From Ustilago trichophora (Eukaryota > Basidiomycota > Ustilaginomycetes > Ustilaginales > Ustilaginaceae), in the NCBI GenBank assembly GCA_900323505.1, contig OOIN01000025.1, positions 1 to 64,000 of the forward strand: DNA of 64,000 nucleotides. The letters are read 5' to 3'. The notes under the pieces were generated by a model. It saw only the letters and a list, made by a program, of their open reading frames with translations, ran no database searches and was not told the origin of the DNA. Numbering within the stretch: position 1 is the first letter of the stretch; each line of letters begins with the position of its first letter. Below are positions 50,793 through 62,100 of this stretch, piece after piece. The position numbers and the translations under genes are program-made.

Positions 50793-52160
50793 ATGCAGAC
50801 CCTTACGCAACGTCTCGATGCCCATCGGCAAGCCCTACTTTCCACTCCCTTTCCCGGCTTTGGCCACGCTTTGAAAAAGCACTACGGATTCGACCCCTCC
50901 TACATCCCCCTTAACAATGGCAGCTTTGGCGCGTGTCCCAACTACGTCCTCTCGCACTATCTCGATTTCCTCGTCGAAGCAGAGCGTCGACCCGATACAT
51001 TTCTACGCATCCAATACAAACCTCTCCTAACCCAAGCTCGACGGGAAGTAGCCGAACTCGTCGGATGTCATGTCGACGATCTTGTGCTGGTGAACAATGC
51101 AACCAGTGGAGTCAATGCTGTGATGAGGGGGTTGAATGGAACTTGGAAGGAAAACGATGCGATTTTGGTCTACGAGACGGTCTATGGGGCTTGTGGCAAG
51201 ACTGCACAGTACATCATTGATAGCAATCCACAGGCCAAGCTGCAGCTTGTTAAGGTTGGATTGACTTATCCCATCACACATGATGAGGTGGTAGAGAAGA
51301 CCAAGGCTGCGATCTCCAAGGCTGAGCAACAAGGTCTCAAGATTAGAATTGGAATCGTCGATGCAATCTCTTCCATTCCAGGAGTCATCGTACCCTGGCA
51401 ACGCATCGTTTCACTTTTCCGCACACACTCGATCCTCTCCCTCGTCGACGCCGCCCATGCAGTCGGTCAAATCCCCCTCAACCTGAAGCAAGCAGATCCA
51501 GATTTCTTCATCTCCAACTGTCACAAATGGCTATCCGCCCATAGAGGCGTTGCATTCCTCTATACTCCAAAACGCAATCAACATCTCTGCCTAGCCATCC
51601 CAACTTCGCACGATTACCTCTCCCCCAACCTCCCCCACCCCACCGGTCCTGCACTTATCCCAACCGACGCTCCTACCAACTACATCGCCACTTGGGAATG
51701 GACAGGAACCCAAGACCTTTCCAACTACCTGACCATACCTGCTGCACTCGAATTCCGTCGTTGGATGGGTGGAGAAACCGCCATTATGAAATACAACTTT
51801 GAACTTGCCCGAAAAGCCGGACTTATCGTATCCTCAATCTTGGGCAAGCACTCCCAGGTGATGGAAGTCCAAAGTGACCTAGAAGAGGATCGACTGACAG
51901 CGGCAATGGTCAACGTCTCCATCCCCATCTCGATCGGACCGCAGCAAGAGGGTAATGAATTGGCTTTTTTAGCCGCAAAGTTGCAAACCAGATTGACAAA
52001 CGAGAACGATACCTTTGTCATGTTCTACGTTCATGCGGGTAAGATTTGGATTCGATTGAGCGCTCAAGTTTGGTTGGAAGAGAAGGACTTTGTTTGGGTG
52101 GCAGAGAGGATTAGAGACTTGGTGCTAGAGGAGGAGCTCGCGATCAAGGCATCTGTTTAG
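50793..52160 (+). CDS. Class-V PLP-dependent enzyme (isopenicillin-N-epimerase-like / cysteine desulfurase fold)
   Basis: A 455-aa pyridoxal-phosphate enzyme of fold type I. Features are YIPLNNGSFGACPNYVL at the N-terminus, VNNATSGVNAVMRGL (phosphate-binding loop region), LVDAAHAVGQIPL (Asp that pairs with the pyridine nitrogen) and SNCHKWLSAHRGVAFLY with the Schiff-base Lys245. It lacks the conserved catalytic Cys loop expected of a NifS/Nfs1 desulfurase, and its length and GSFG motif fit the fungal epimerase/lyase-like subgroup, some of which cleave ergothioneine-pathway or cysteine-conjugate substrates. The exact reaction cannot be assigned. The start at 50793 (MQTLTQRLDA) lies just after the CT-rich promoter; the longer upstream frame is promoter sequence. 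Confidence 0.88.
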   Translation: MQTLTQRLDAHRQALLSTPFPGFGHALKKHYGFDPSYIPLNNGSFGACPNYVLSHYLDFLVEAERRPDTFLRIQYKPLLTQARREVAELVGCHVDDLVLVNNATSGVNAVMRGLNGTWKENDAILVYETVYGACGKTAQYIIDSNPQAKLQLVKVGLTYPITHDEVVEKTKAAISKAEQQGLKIRIGIVDAISSIPGVIVPWQRIVSLFRTHSILSLVDAAHAVGQIPLNLKQADPDFFISNCHKWLSAHRGVAFLYTPKRNQHLCLAIPTSHDYLSPNLPHPTGPALIPTDAPTNYIATWEWTGTQDLSNYLTIPAALEFRRWMGGETAIMKYNFELARKAGLIVSSILGKHSQVMEVQSDLEEDRLTAAMVNVSIPISIGPQQEGNELAFLAAKLQTRLTNENDTFVMFYVHAGKIWIRLSAQVWLEEKDFVWVAERIRDLVLEEELAIKASV

Positions 52161-52535
52161 ACCCTTGCAAGGCAATGTTGATTATAGAATAGAGACCCAA
52201 GAGAAGACTGCTTCATGTAGATCTCCTCCAAACCCAATGTTTGAGGGTGGAAACTGTGCTGAGCCTCAGATCGAAATGCATGAGATCGAAACATGTAGAT
52301 GCATTACAAATTGCTAGCCACCATCGACTCAAGACAAATTCCTTAAGGCTCAAAACATCCAAGATCAAACCAAACCACAACCCCAAAAAGCCTAAGCGTA
52401 GAACTAAGCACCATGACAATCAAGATGTGTAAAGAAAGATGATGTACAAAGAGTGCTACCATCAAGAGGAAGAGAAAAAGTCTCGTCGTGAAGCTATACC
52501 AAAAAAATGAAAAATGATAAAAGCCTCGTCGTCCT
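52161..52535. other. Intergenic region between convergent genes
   Basis: 375 bp; A/C-rich 3' sequence. Nothing else recognised. Confidence 0.5.
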
Positions 52536-55500
52536 TTAATTCCCAGCCAAAAGTTTGGCAATCTCCTCATTCGCCTCGTCAGTTTTGGTCTCTGTCACCT
52601 CGAAAGCGCTTCTACCCATAACTTTCCTGCCTGGTTTCTTCGGATCATCAGCATGATTGTTCGAAACCCAACCCATCTTCCTCGCGTACGCCTCGGGCGA
52701 ACGATCGAGCAACAGATCCAGATCATGATCCGAGATAATCTGATCATTTTCATCCTTTACCAACGTCACCTGTTCCGATTCGAGCGCAAGCAGTTGGTTG
52801 GTGATATCGTTCAATTCGTCTTCCTTCTTCTTCTTGCTTCCACCAAGCGACGATTGATATCCAGCAGGTAGGCGGAATTTCCCTTGTTGAATCACGAGCG
52901 CTTCCAACTTTCGCTTGTTCCCCGCCCGCTTCAGAATGCGCTCCTCAACCGTACTCGCCGAAACAAGCCGGAAGATGAGACAAGGTCGAGTTTGACCAAT
53001 CCGATGAACTCGATCTTGAGCCTGCAGATCCATCTGAGGATTCCAATCCGAATCGTAAAAGATCACAGTATCAGCAGCAACCAGATTGATCCCAAGTCCA
53101 CCCGCACGCGTCGAGAGCAAGAAGAGATTGCATGCATCAGAATCCTTGTCCTCGTTGAAAGACTTCATCTGTGCCCTTCGTTCCTCCTGAGGCGTAGTCC
53201 CATCAATCCGACAAGTCCTAAATCCTTTAAACTCATTCGCCCACTCCTCGATAATGTCGAGCATCGTAGTAAACTGACTGAAGATCAACACCTTGTGACC
53301 GCGATGAAACAGCTCATCGAGCAACCGATTGAGCATGAGCATCTTACCCGACGCATTGATCAGATCCTTGTTCACCACCAATGTGCCAGAATCCATATCG
53401 ATCGGCCAATCAAAGAGGAAAGGATGATTGCAGATCTTTCGAGCCTGCATGACAATGTTCTCGAGATGCATGTTTTTGATCTGCTTCTGCGCTTCCCGGA
53501 TCGAGTAGAGCTTGCCTTGACGCTCAGCTTGCGCCGCAGTGAGCTGCAACGGCTTGCGTCGTAGCTCGGCTTCGAGCCTGTCAAAGTATTTGTCATCGTT
53601 TAGATCGTCGACTTGATAGTCGACTCCACGCTTGGCTCGTCGACTGGTCAGCTGACGCGGCGTAGAGGTGCCGGAAGCAGTCTCCTCTTGGTCGTTCTGG
53701 TTGTAGTAATCGGCCGACGAAGAACGCGATTCTTTGACAGGTTCGCTCTTGCGAGGACGTCCGCGTCCACGCTTCTGCGGAGTTCCGTCTTCCTCGTTCT
53801 GGTGGCCATTGGCAGATTCCTTCACCGTTTCGCTCTTACGAGGACGTCCACGTCCACGCTTCTGCGGTGGCTCCTCGCCTTCGTTCTGTTGAGGATCGGC
53901 AGACGAAGCAGGCGATTCCTTGATCGCTTCGCTCTTGCGAGGACGACCACGACCGCGCTTTTGCGGCGTCTCCTCTTGCGGTGGCTCTTCTTCAGGCTCC
54001 TTTTCGGTGTTGAGCTTGACATGGACATCCTTGCGCTTGGTGGCGACCGCCCACGGGTGAGGAGACTGATCCCGACTCTGATCCACAGAACCGATACGCG
54101 TCGTAGGAGCCGAGGAAGAAGCAGTGTTGATCCCATCCGGATCATCCAGAATGTCCTGAATAACATTCCACGGCAGACCAGTCTTGCGTTCGAGCAGCCA
54201 TCTTCGGATATGTCCGCTAACGACCGAGTTGTACAACTCCTTCTGCAGCTCGGTCAAAGGAGCGTAGAGCAGGTACTCCTTCTTTGGTGGTAGATCGGTC
54301 TCGACATCGTTCTTGAGTCTACGGAGGAGGAAAGGTTTGAGGATCTCGTGGAGCTGCGTGATGACCTGAGAGCTGTTCTCTTTCGAGAGGATACGAGATT
54401 GACCTTGCTCGTCGTGAATGTCGGAAAAATCGAACCAGGTTTCAAAGGTGGCCAAGTCGTCAAACATGTCGGGGAGGATGAAATTGAGCAAGGACCAGAG
54501 CTCGGCGAGGTTGTTGTGGAGGGGGGTACCGGAGAGAATAAGGCGATTGGCACTGCGATACGTCTTGAGCTCACGGATGAGACGACAGTTGAGATTCTTG
54601 AGACGATGACCCTCGTCGACAACGATGAACTTCCAAGGGTAGTTGGCGAGCCACTTTCGATCGCGAATGACGAGCTCGTAGCTGGTGACGACGATGGGGA
54701 AGTGCTTCTGGCTTTCCTTGTCCTTTGGCATACGGAGGTGGCGATCCCTCAGATTGCGACGCTCTTCAGGATCGCCATGGTACATGAGCGCAGGAATGTC
54801 TGGCGTGAAGCGTTCAAACTCAAGCACCCAATTGTTGATGGTGGAAAGCGGTGCTACAACGAGGAAAGGACCCCACACCCCCTTTTCACGTAGATGCGCC
54901 AGAAAAGAGATGGTCTGCAGCGTCTTACCCAGCCCCATCTCATCGGCCAGAATACCATTGAGACCATTCTCGTAGAGACTGATGAGCCACTCGAGACCAT
55001 CCAACTGGTATTCTCGCATCTTTGCACCGGTGACGAGCTTGGGTTGATTGCGACGACCAGTTTCGTTGTTGTGGTTCTGCTTGGTATCGACGTTGTTGGA
55101 TGCGTCTGTTTTCGATTTTTTGTTGGCGTTGGCCTGCTCTGCCTGCTGTTTGGCAGCTTCCAAGTCGCCCTCGTCGAGGTAGGTGGTGACGCTGTTGGGC
55201 TCGTCGGCCTTGCGCTTGCGGGTATCTCTGCGGCGTGTGTCGCGTTCTGCGGTGGCGGGTGCGGAGGGCTGGTCGTTTGCGTTGGCAGCGGAACGAGTCT
55301 TGCGAGCAGGAGCGACGGGTTGAGACTCGGCAGGGACAGCTTCGGCGGTCTTGGCAGCGTTGCGACGAGCTTCGTGCTTGGCAGCCGCTTCGGCACGAGC
55401 CTTGCGTTCCTTCTCCATCTTTTCGCCCATGATGCGAGAGTAGACGCCGGAACGTTGGAGCAGGTACTTGAGCTTGTTGAATCTTTCCTCGTGGACGTTT

Positions 55501-55766
55501 GGATCTACATCTTGGCCAGCGTTGCGGCCCTTCTGACTGCCGGAGCGAGCCATGGAAGTCGGATCAGTTGCAGGGGATGCTGGTGGTGGTGGTGGTGCTG
55601 CTGCTGCTGCCGAGGTGGACTGGGAAGAGGATGGCGGATGATCCTGGTTGTCGGCTTGTGCAGCTGCGCGAAGGAGCTCCTCGTCATGCGAGTCGTCGTC
55701 GTCGTGATGAGAGTCCTTGTTGCCATTGGCGTGGCCGTTGGCGTCGTTTTTTATTTGGGCTGTCAT
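52536..55766 (-). CDS. SNF2-family chromatin remodeller (LSH/HELLS/Irc5-like) with three AT-hooks
   Basis: A 1076-aa protein from the ATG at 55766 (MTAQIKNDANG); the frame stays open 22 codons further upstream. An acidic/Ala-rich N-terminus and a charged coiled region (MEKERKARAEAAAKHEARRN) precede lobe 1: YQLDGLEWLISLYENGLNGI, motif I ADEMGLGKTLQ, motif II VDEGHRL, and motif III LSGTPLHNNLAELWSLL. The region between the lobes holds three KRGRGRPRKSE AT-hooks (about 53742-53961). Lobe 2 has KVLIFSQFTTMLDII, STRAGGLGINL, DSDWNPQMDLQAQDRVHRIGQ. The order and sequence of motifs fit the Lsh/DDM1/Irc5 group, which remodels nucleosomes in repetitive DNA and at replication forks. All ATPase motifs are intact; AT-hooks would add minor-groove binding. 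Confidence 0.93.
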   Translation of the reverse strand: MTAQIKNDANGHANGNKDSHHDDDDSHDEELLRAAAQADNQDHPPSSSQSTSAAAAAPPPPPASPATDPTSMARSGSQKGRNAGQDVDPNVHEERFNKLKYLLQRSGVYSRIMGEKMEKERKARAEAAAKHEARRNAAKTAEAVPAESQPVAPARKTRSAANANDQPSAPATAERDTRRRDTRKRKADEPNSVTTYLDEGDLEAAKQQAEQANANKKSKTDASNNVDTKQNHNNETGRRNQPKLVTGAKMREYQLDGLEWLISLYENGLNGILADEMGLGKTLQTISFLAHLREKGVWGPFLVVAPLSTINNWVLEFERFTPDIPALMYHGDPEERRNLRDRHLRMPKDKESQKHFPIVVTSYELVIRDRKWLANYPWKFIVVDEGHRLKNLNCRLIRELKTYRSANRLILSGTPLHNNLAELWSLLNFILPDMFDDLATFETWFDFSDIHDEQGQSRILSKENSSQVITQLHEILKPFLLRRLKNDVETDLPPKKEYLLYAPLTELQKELYNSVVSGHIRRWLLERKTGLPWNVIQDILDDPDGINTASSSAPTTRIGSVDQSRDQSPHPWAVATKRKDVHVKLNTEKEPEEEPPQEETPQKRGRGRPRKSEAIKESPASSADPQQNEGEEPPQKRGRGRPRKSETVKESANGHQNEEDGTPQKRGRGRPRKSEPVKESRSSSADYYNQNDQEETASGTSTPRQLTSRRAKRGVDYQVDDLNDDKYFDRLEAELRRKPLQLTAAQAERQGKLYSIREAQKQIKNMHLENIVMQARKICNHPFLFDWPIDMDSGTLVVNKDLINASGKMLMLNRLLDELFHRGHKVLIFSQFTTMLDIIEEWANEFKGFRTCRIDGTTPQEERRAQMKSFNEDKDSDACNLFLLSTRAGGLGINLVAADTVIFYDSDWNPQMDLQAQDRVHRIGQTRPCLIFRLVSASTVEERILKRAGNKRKLEALVIQQGKFRLPAGYQSSLGGSKKKKEDELNDITNQLLALESEQVTLVKDENDQIISDHDLDLLLDRSPEAYARKMGWVSNNHADDPKKPGRKVMGRSAFEVTETKTDEANEEIAKLLAGN

Positions 55767-57178
55767 ATTGGATGCAATGCTTTGTGTGAAAGAGGATGCG
55801 GAAGCGGGAAGCTGTTGATGATAAAGAAACAAGAAAAAGTACGTCTAGACAGCAAAGCGCAGGGACCAATGCGGAGAGTGCCTGTGCGACAAAGGCTCTG
55901 CAGGAAAAGGTGCTCTCTTTGATTTTGTCCTTGTGATGTTGCAAAAGGAGAGAGTGGTGAATGTGTGCGCAGAGTGAGTGACGTGTTGGTGGATGAGAAA
56001 GATTGAAATGAAGTGGAATGAAATGACACTTGTTGGAAGTGAGTGCTCCTGCTTGTGTAATTTTTGTCTGTTTTGGTGAGACAAGGTGATTGAATGGATT
56101 GACAGACGTCACTCTGGCTCTCTAGTAACGCTGATTTCTTCCGAGACCCTTCTTCTGCTTTTGCAATTTGCTCAGACATGATGCTCGGATCAAGTGCGCC
56201 GAGTCAAGTTTGGTCGCTGGCTCAGTTCATCAAGGAAAAATGCGCGTTGAAGCGCGTTCCACACAATTTGATGCTCCTCTTTACGCGTCACGCGACGTCA
56301 TTTCTTCAGTCATGTTTGAGATGTAGATCGAACACCCCCTGAAGAAAATTCGGAATTGGAAGAAATACCTGTCAAAAGCTGCGCACTTTGCACACGGCTG
56401 GCATCAACATGTGTAGTCCAACCATGGTCACTCTATCCAGATCATCATCATAGCCACAGGCCCATCTATCACACGCACCGGCTCCCCCCTATTCGCTCAT
56501 ACAAGCCGCCCCACACAAACCCCATGCAAGCTGCACGTCAGCCACCGCTAACTCCCCCTCCGGAGAATCTCGAGGCTTGAGCCCCCTTTTCTTCTGCTCA
56601 CCTCGACTTCAGGCGGGGCAACAGCGACCAGCGCTCCGCAGCAGATCTTTCCACAATCGATGCAAAAGTTGTGCTCGGGTCGCTCGCTTGAAACTTTTTC
56701 CTTCCGTGTCTGGCCATTGTCAGACAAAGGCCGCCGCTCTTTCAGCCTCCGCTACTCGCAATCTTGGCGCGCTCGAGCGCTTGGACCTCCTTGGTGGCTA
56801 CACCTGCACCAACATGCGTATCTTGCATTTGATACAATGCCTCGCCTAAAAATGGTGTTCTGCAGGAAAGAGACATTGACCCGCTCAACTATACATCCTC
56901 CATTCTCTTTACACCGACTGTTTCGCTTCTTTCGTCGATATTCCGACAATCGTTGGAGAAAAGGTCACATGTTGCGTGCAAATCATAGTCGGTACTGTCA
57001 AGCACATTGCTTCTTTGTTGGTGGGATCGGATCAAGCATAAATATAGTCCCTTTCCCATCCCGAATGCTCGGCTTCCTGCCTCACCTACCCTTTCCCTTC
57101 CTTCCCTTCCGATTTTGTCACCACCCTTCCATTCTTTTGCTCCCTACAGCTCCCTTTCATCGACATCGCTACCGCCTT
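55767..57178. other. Divergent intergenic region
   Basis: About 1.4 kb between the SNF2 gene and the seven-TM gene. The upstream in-frame extension of the seven-TM ORF (from 56660) is Arg/Phe-rich, non-conserved-looking sequence and is taken as leader. CT-rich patches lie at about 57075-57120. No gene recognised. Confidence 0.5.
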
Positions 57179-58858
57179 ATGAGTGCCGACACCATGTCCG
57201 ATCTCGACGGGCCAGGGAAGCCACTCTCCCTCCTACACCCCGTCGATCCTTCCAGTATGCTCTTTCTCCACCGCAACCAGACGCAATCCGAGCTGGTCCA
57301 TGCCCTCTACATCGTCATGTACGCCCCCACCTCTCGCACCCTTCGCAACTGGCTCCTCGCTAGCGAGTTCGAAGTCATCCTCACCTTCCTCGTCTGCACC
57401 ATCATGCTCGTCAAGAAGAAAACCCTCGGAAAACTTTGGATCTTCACCAGACGCAGAACCCTCTATGGCACTTTTTACGTCTCCAACGCCGTCTTTGTCC
57501 TCGTCCTCGGCGTTGCTGCTTACTTGGTCGCTTGGGATTTGACCGCCATGATTATTGCCAGTTTCTCCTTTGCCAAGGTGAGCACTATGGAATGGTGGTG
57601 GATCATTCCGCTGCCTTGGTGGCCGCTCGTGGTGGGAGCCTATGTCAGCATTCATGGATTCGCCGTTGGCTGTAGTCCGAGGTCGCCACTCTCGTCGTTT
57701 AACGCTCAGGCTACCGCGACGCACAGCAATCACAGGTGGATCTACTTGCCTGTGCCAAGATCCTCTTCTTTGGTCAATGCAACTTTGATCGTGCCCAACG
57801 TTTTGTTCTCCATCAGCACTCTGGCTCTCACCTCCATGTCCGGTCACAGCTACTATGTCGCCAAGGCTGCCGCTAAGCGGCTCCTTCCAGAAGACATTTT
57901 GGCACACGTCAGGGATGCAAAGAATCATGGATCCGTCGTCGCTTTTCCCGGTGATCAGCTTCCCGCCTCGGACGAGCTCATTCGCACCGCCCGCAACGTC
58001 GCTGCCTTGTACTCCGAAACTCATCGATACGTCTGTATCAACCTTGCCATATTTGCAGCCTGCGCTGTAGCCCTTTTCATCCCCTGCGTCGTCTACGGTC
58101 TTCCCAACATTGTCAGTCTCGTCGACCACGCGTGTTCTCGTCATCCCGAACCTTTACCTCCTTCGTGCAACAGCTTCTTCAAGAAACTCTACTTCCTCCT
58201 CACCGAAGGCAAACCTCGCACCGAAGCCAGTGCGGGTCATCTCGACATTAGCACATGGAAAATGACCATCTTGGCCGTCATCTACATTTCGATCCTTGTC
58301 GTTTGCGTGCCCGCTTTCGGTTGGCTTCCCATGTACATCATCTGTGCCTCTTTCCCATCCCGTGTCAGTGCCGGAGATTTCAGGAATCAGATCAGCAACG
58401 CAGTACTTGCAGTCAGCGTCATCACCATTTTGTCGTGCAGCTTCGTCGCCATCTTCTGCACAGTCGCAACTCTAGACCCCCTCTTCAGAGCTGCTATCGG
58501 CCTCAACATCATCCGCAACCAAATTCCAATCGATATCACAGTTCAACACCATAGAAGCATGGTTGAAGAAACTCACCCTTCACCCGCTTATGTCATCACC
58601 AACACCAACAACAACGGAGAGGCCCAGCTGGAAATGCACAAACTCGAAGGATATCACCGCACAATCGAACTCAAATCTTCCTCAACTACCTTGAAGAGCA
58701 ACGCTAAATCTCCCCTTGAAGAATTTCCAGATTACCCCGTTCACCATCACGAGATTCACGTCTCAACAGATGTGGAAGCTCAACGTGATAGCATGGGTTC
58801 CGAGGGAGAAAAGGATGACAGGGGAAGAGCAAAAGTCGCTTTTGAGAGAGGATCGTAG
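57179..58858 (+). CDS. Putative seven-TM membrane protein, function unknown
   Basis: A 559-aa protein starting MSADTMSDLDGP (an alternative ATG is at 57194). Seven hydrophobic helices: FEVILTFLVCTIMLV, YVSNAVFVLVLGVAAYLVAW, WIIPLPWWPLVVGAYVSIHG, LVNATLIVPNVLFSISTLAL, INLAIFAACAVALFIPCVVYG, MTILAVIYISILVVCVPAFG and LAVSVITILSCSFVAIFCTV. A soluble loop of about 80 residues (KAAAKRLLPEDILAHV...) lies between helices 4 and 5. An approximately 120-residue hydrophilic tail with charged ends follows (TVQHHRSMVEE...VAFERGS). NRTQ/NATL sites could be glycosylated. The topology is compatible with a receptor or transporter, but I recognise no family motif (no Ste3, RTA1 or DMT signature), so it is left unnamed. 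Confidence 0.75.
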   Translation: MSADTMSDLDGPGKPLSLLHPVDPSSMLFLHRNQTQSELVHALYIVMYAPTSRTLRNWLLASEFEVILTFLVCTIMLVKKKTLGKLWIFTRRRTLYGTFYVSNAVFVLVLGVAAYLVAWDLTAMIIASFSFAKVSTMEWWWIIPLPWWPLVVGAYVSIHGFAVGCSPRSPLSSFNAQATATHSNHRWIYLPVPRSSSLVNATLIVPNVLFSISTLALTSMSGHSYYVAKAAAKRLLPEDILAHVRDAKNHGSVVAFPGDQLPASDELIRTARNVAALYSETHRYVCINLAIFAACAVALFIPCVVYGLPNIVSLVDHACSRHPEPLPPSCNSFFKKLYFLLTEGKPRTEASAGHLDISTWKMTILAVIYISILVVCVPAFGWLPMYIICASFPSRVSAGDFRNQISNAVLAVSVITILSCSFVAIFCTVATLDPLFRAAIGLNIIRNQIPIDITVQHHRSMVEETHPSPAYVITNTNNNGEAQLEMHKLEGYHRTIELKSSSTTLKSNAKSPLEEFPDYPVHHHEIHVSTDVEAQRDSMGSEGEKDDRGRAKVAFERGS

Positions 58859-59140
58859 ACACTTCACATCAAACCCCTTCCTGCTCTGCTAATCCAATAA
58901 TCGTGATTCCCGCACTTCAGCTCTGCAACTTTCGCAGTTGCACAACTCTCTCTCCTTCTTTTGTACCTCTCTCTTGTCTGGAATATAACTCTCTTTCGTG
59001 CAGTCCTCTCAGAAGACTTTGTCTGTGTTGGAAACTTACGAGCCTGTATCGTCACCCTGAGCGTCATGAAGAAACCGTCATAAAATTTTACTGAAACTGA
59101 GCATGGACTGATACACAAAACGAGCAAAAGAAACACCTTC

Positions 59141-62100
59141 TCACTCATTGTCGTCGTCGTCAGAGAGCAAAATCGCCCTCCCTCTTCCCTTGGCAACTCT
59201 CGCCCTCCGTCCCTTGGCAGGCGTACTCGCCTCCTCGACAATCTCCACACCATCATCATCGTCATCGTCGACCTCGCTCTGACTCATTTCGGCCTCCTCT
59301 TCTTCCTCCTCATCGCTCTCGACCCGCTTACTCTTCTTCACTTTGGCTTTAGGCTTCTCCTGCCGCTTTCTCTTGCCCTTACCCATCTCCTCATCTCCAC
59401 GTTTTCGCTTTAAGACCCCCACATCCTGCAGCACCAATTGTCCTCCCAACGCAGCCGCAAACTCTCCATCCAACTCTTCCACCATCAAGGTCGATTTCAC
59501 CGTCTCCCCATTCACCGCCGTCACCACATCCCCTTCCCTCACCTCCCTCTTCCCTTCTTCGTCCTTGCCTACGATCTTCAGCCTCTCCCTCTTCTCCAGC
59601 ACCTCCTGGTCGATCGTCTCCATACTGATCAATCGCCAGACAAACACCTTCTTCATTTGGCCGTAGCGTACACATCGACCGATCGCTTGCGTCATCGTGG
59701 CGTCATACTGCTGCTGTTCCTGTTTGAGCAGGGGACCGACAAAAATGACGTGGTTGGCAACCGTCAAATTGGACCCGGCGGCCGACTCATCTTCGACGTT
59801 GAGCAAGAGTACGCGTGCACCCGATTCTTCCTGGTAGGCTTCCAACAAGTCCGATCGTCGTTTGGCCGTACCCGTCAACTGGACAAACGAGATTCCGTAG
59901 GCAGAGAGTGCCTCGGCCACGGTGGCGGTCAACGTTTCGAATTGGCAGAAGACCAAAGCGCGTTCGTTGGATGGGATGCGTCGGAGCAAAGCACAGAGCA
60001 AGGCGAGCTTGGTACCGTATCGTGTGGCTTTCCCGTCATCTTCGGCACCGAGCGAGGAGGCTTGGACGATAGACGTCGGTTTGGCCAAAGCTGCACATCC
60101 CTCGGTGGGACACTTGCCGATGTAGGCCTCGCGCAAAACGCACTCTTTGCATCCACTGTGACCGCACGTCGAGCTGATGCTCACCTCGCTCAGCGGTAGC
60201 GCCTTTCCTTCGTGCTTGCACTTTGCGGCAGGGCAAACGACTTGCACGTGCACGCCTTCCAAGTGCGCCCGCTGACAGTCGCGAATCATGGTGAAGAAGC
60301 GAAGCGCATTGACACGCCCCACAAGCTCGTTACGCAGCCGAGTAAGCTGATGCACCAACGCACGAAGGTGATACTCCTCGGCCCAAGCCGCCGCCTTTGG
60401 ATCCATCTTCTTCTTGGCCCCATCGTCGTCACCGCCACCGGCAGAACCCTTTTCGGAAGCGGCACGTTCCTTGGCACGCCTCTTGAGGGCAGCTTGGAGC
60501 ACGCCCGACTTGGAGAAATGCGCCTTGGCCGCAGAGCGCGTAACAGAGGCCATGGTGCAGTTGGCAGCATCGAGGATCTCGCGAACCATCTGCTTAGACT
60601 CTTTGTCTCCCCAAGCTGCGTTGTGTGCGTTGCGGACGTAGTCGGCGAATGCCTGCCTGTTCTCGTCACGGTAGCCGAAATGGTGGAGCACGAGCAGGTG
60701 CTGTTCGAGCGCAACGGGAAGCTCCCGTTCGAGCTGCTCCCGACAGTCGGCGAGCTGCTTGCGTCGCTCACGAACAATGTACTCGCACGCCTTGATGGCG
60801 TTGTTGACGCCTTCCATGGCGTCGAGGTCGACACCGGCAAAGTCGTCGTAGACGGAGGCACGCTTGAGAAGGGCTTCTTCAGGAGAGGCGGAACTGCCGA
60901 GCGTGTCGATGAGTCGCTGATCACGATGGCTCATTTCGAGTTGAGGATCGCCCTGCTTACGCTTCACCTCCTCGGCAGGCCTCTTCTTCTTGCCAGAGTC
61001 GGAATCGGAATCGTCGTCGATGAACTCTTTCGCCGCAGCAATCTTCGCTTTAGCCGCCTTGGGTCGAGCCTTGAAGACCTTGCGCTGATGACGCAGATCC
61101 AGATTCTCGATCGCATGCGCCAGCTCGAGGTACAGCGCGCTCTCGGCAGCAGGCAGTCGGATAGGCTTGATGAGCTGCTGGCTTGGCAATTCGCCAATCT
61201 CGGGCTCGTTACTTCGGACGAATCTGTCCAAGAATCGCTGCGCAACCTCCTGCCTTCGGTGATGCCAGGCAGGCGAATGCATCTCTCTGAAATTGTTAAA
61301 CTTCTCGGCTGCAGTGCGCATCTTCTCCCTAGCCTTGCGAACCGAGTCCTTGGTCGTATCGGCGTCATCATCGACACCGAGGTGGACGTTGAGGAAGACG
61401 GCGATGCTCTTGACATCCGCAAAGTCGGCGGTGGGTGGGGTACCGGAGAGGATCCACTTGGAGCGGGCTTGCAGCGAGGTAACACCAGCAAGGGTGCGAT
61501 CCATGGTCTCGCCAATGTAGTGGAATTCGTCGACGATGACACGGTTCCACATGAACATCTCGAGCGGGGGACACGTCATGTTGTGCCAATCGCGTTGGAC
61601 GGAAGAGGACGAGAGACCCCACGGATCGGGATCCTTCTTGTTGGACGACTGGAGTTCCTTGGGGAGCGCTTTGCTCTTGGTACCCTTCTTGGCGGCTGCC
61701 TTGAGCTCCTTGTCGTCGTCCTCGGAGTCGACTTCCTCATCACCAGCCTTGCCATTGGCAGCGTTGGCATCGGCATACGCTTTGCCCTTCAATCGACTCC
61801 TCGCCTTGTGCGTCGTCAGGTGAGAATCGTCAAAGTCGACCTTGTCCCTGATCGACCTCAGCAACTGCCTGACTCCACTCTCACCCGTCAATTCGCGGAC
61901 ACGGTTCTTCAAAGCCTCGAGACTCTTCTTGAGCGCCGCGTTAAAGAATCGACCCGCCCTGTTTGGCAGCGGGTTGCTAGCGGCAATGGAAGCCAACGTC
62001 TCCCAGTATGCATCCGACTTGTACACCGTCACCGACATGATGAGAATGTCGCAGTTGAGCACGGTGCGTACGGTGAGCTTGTTGAGCTCGCCCTTGGAGG

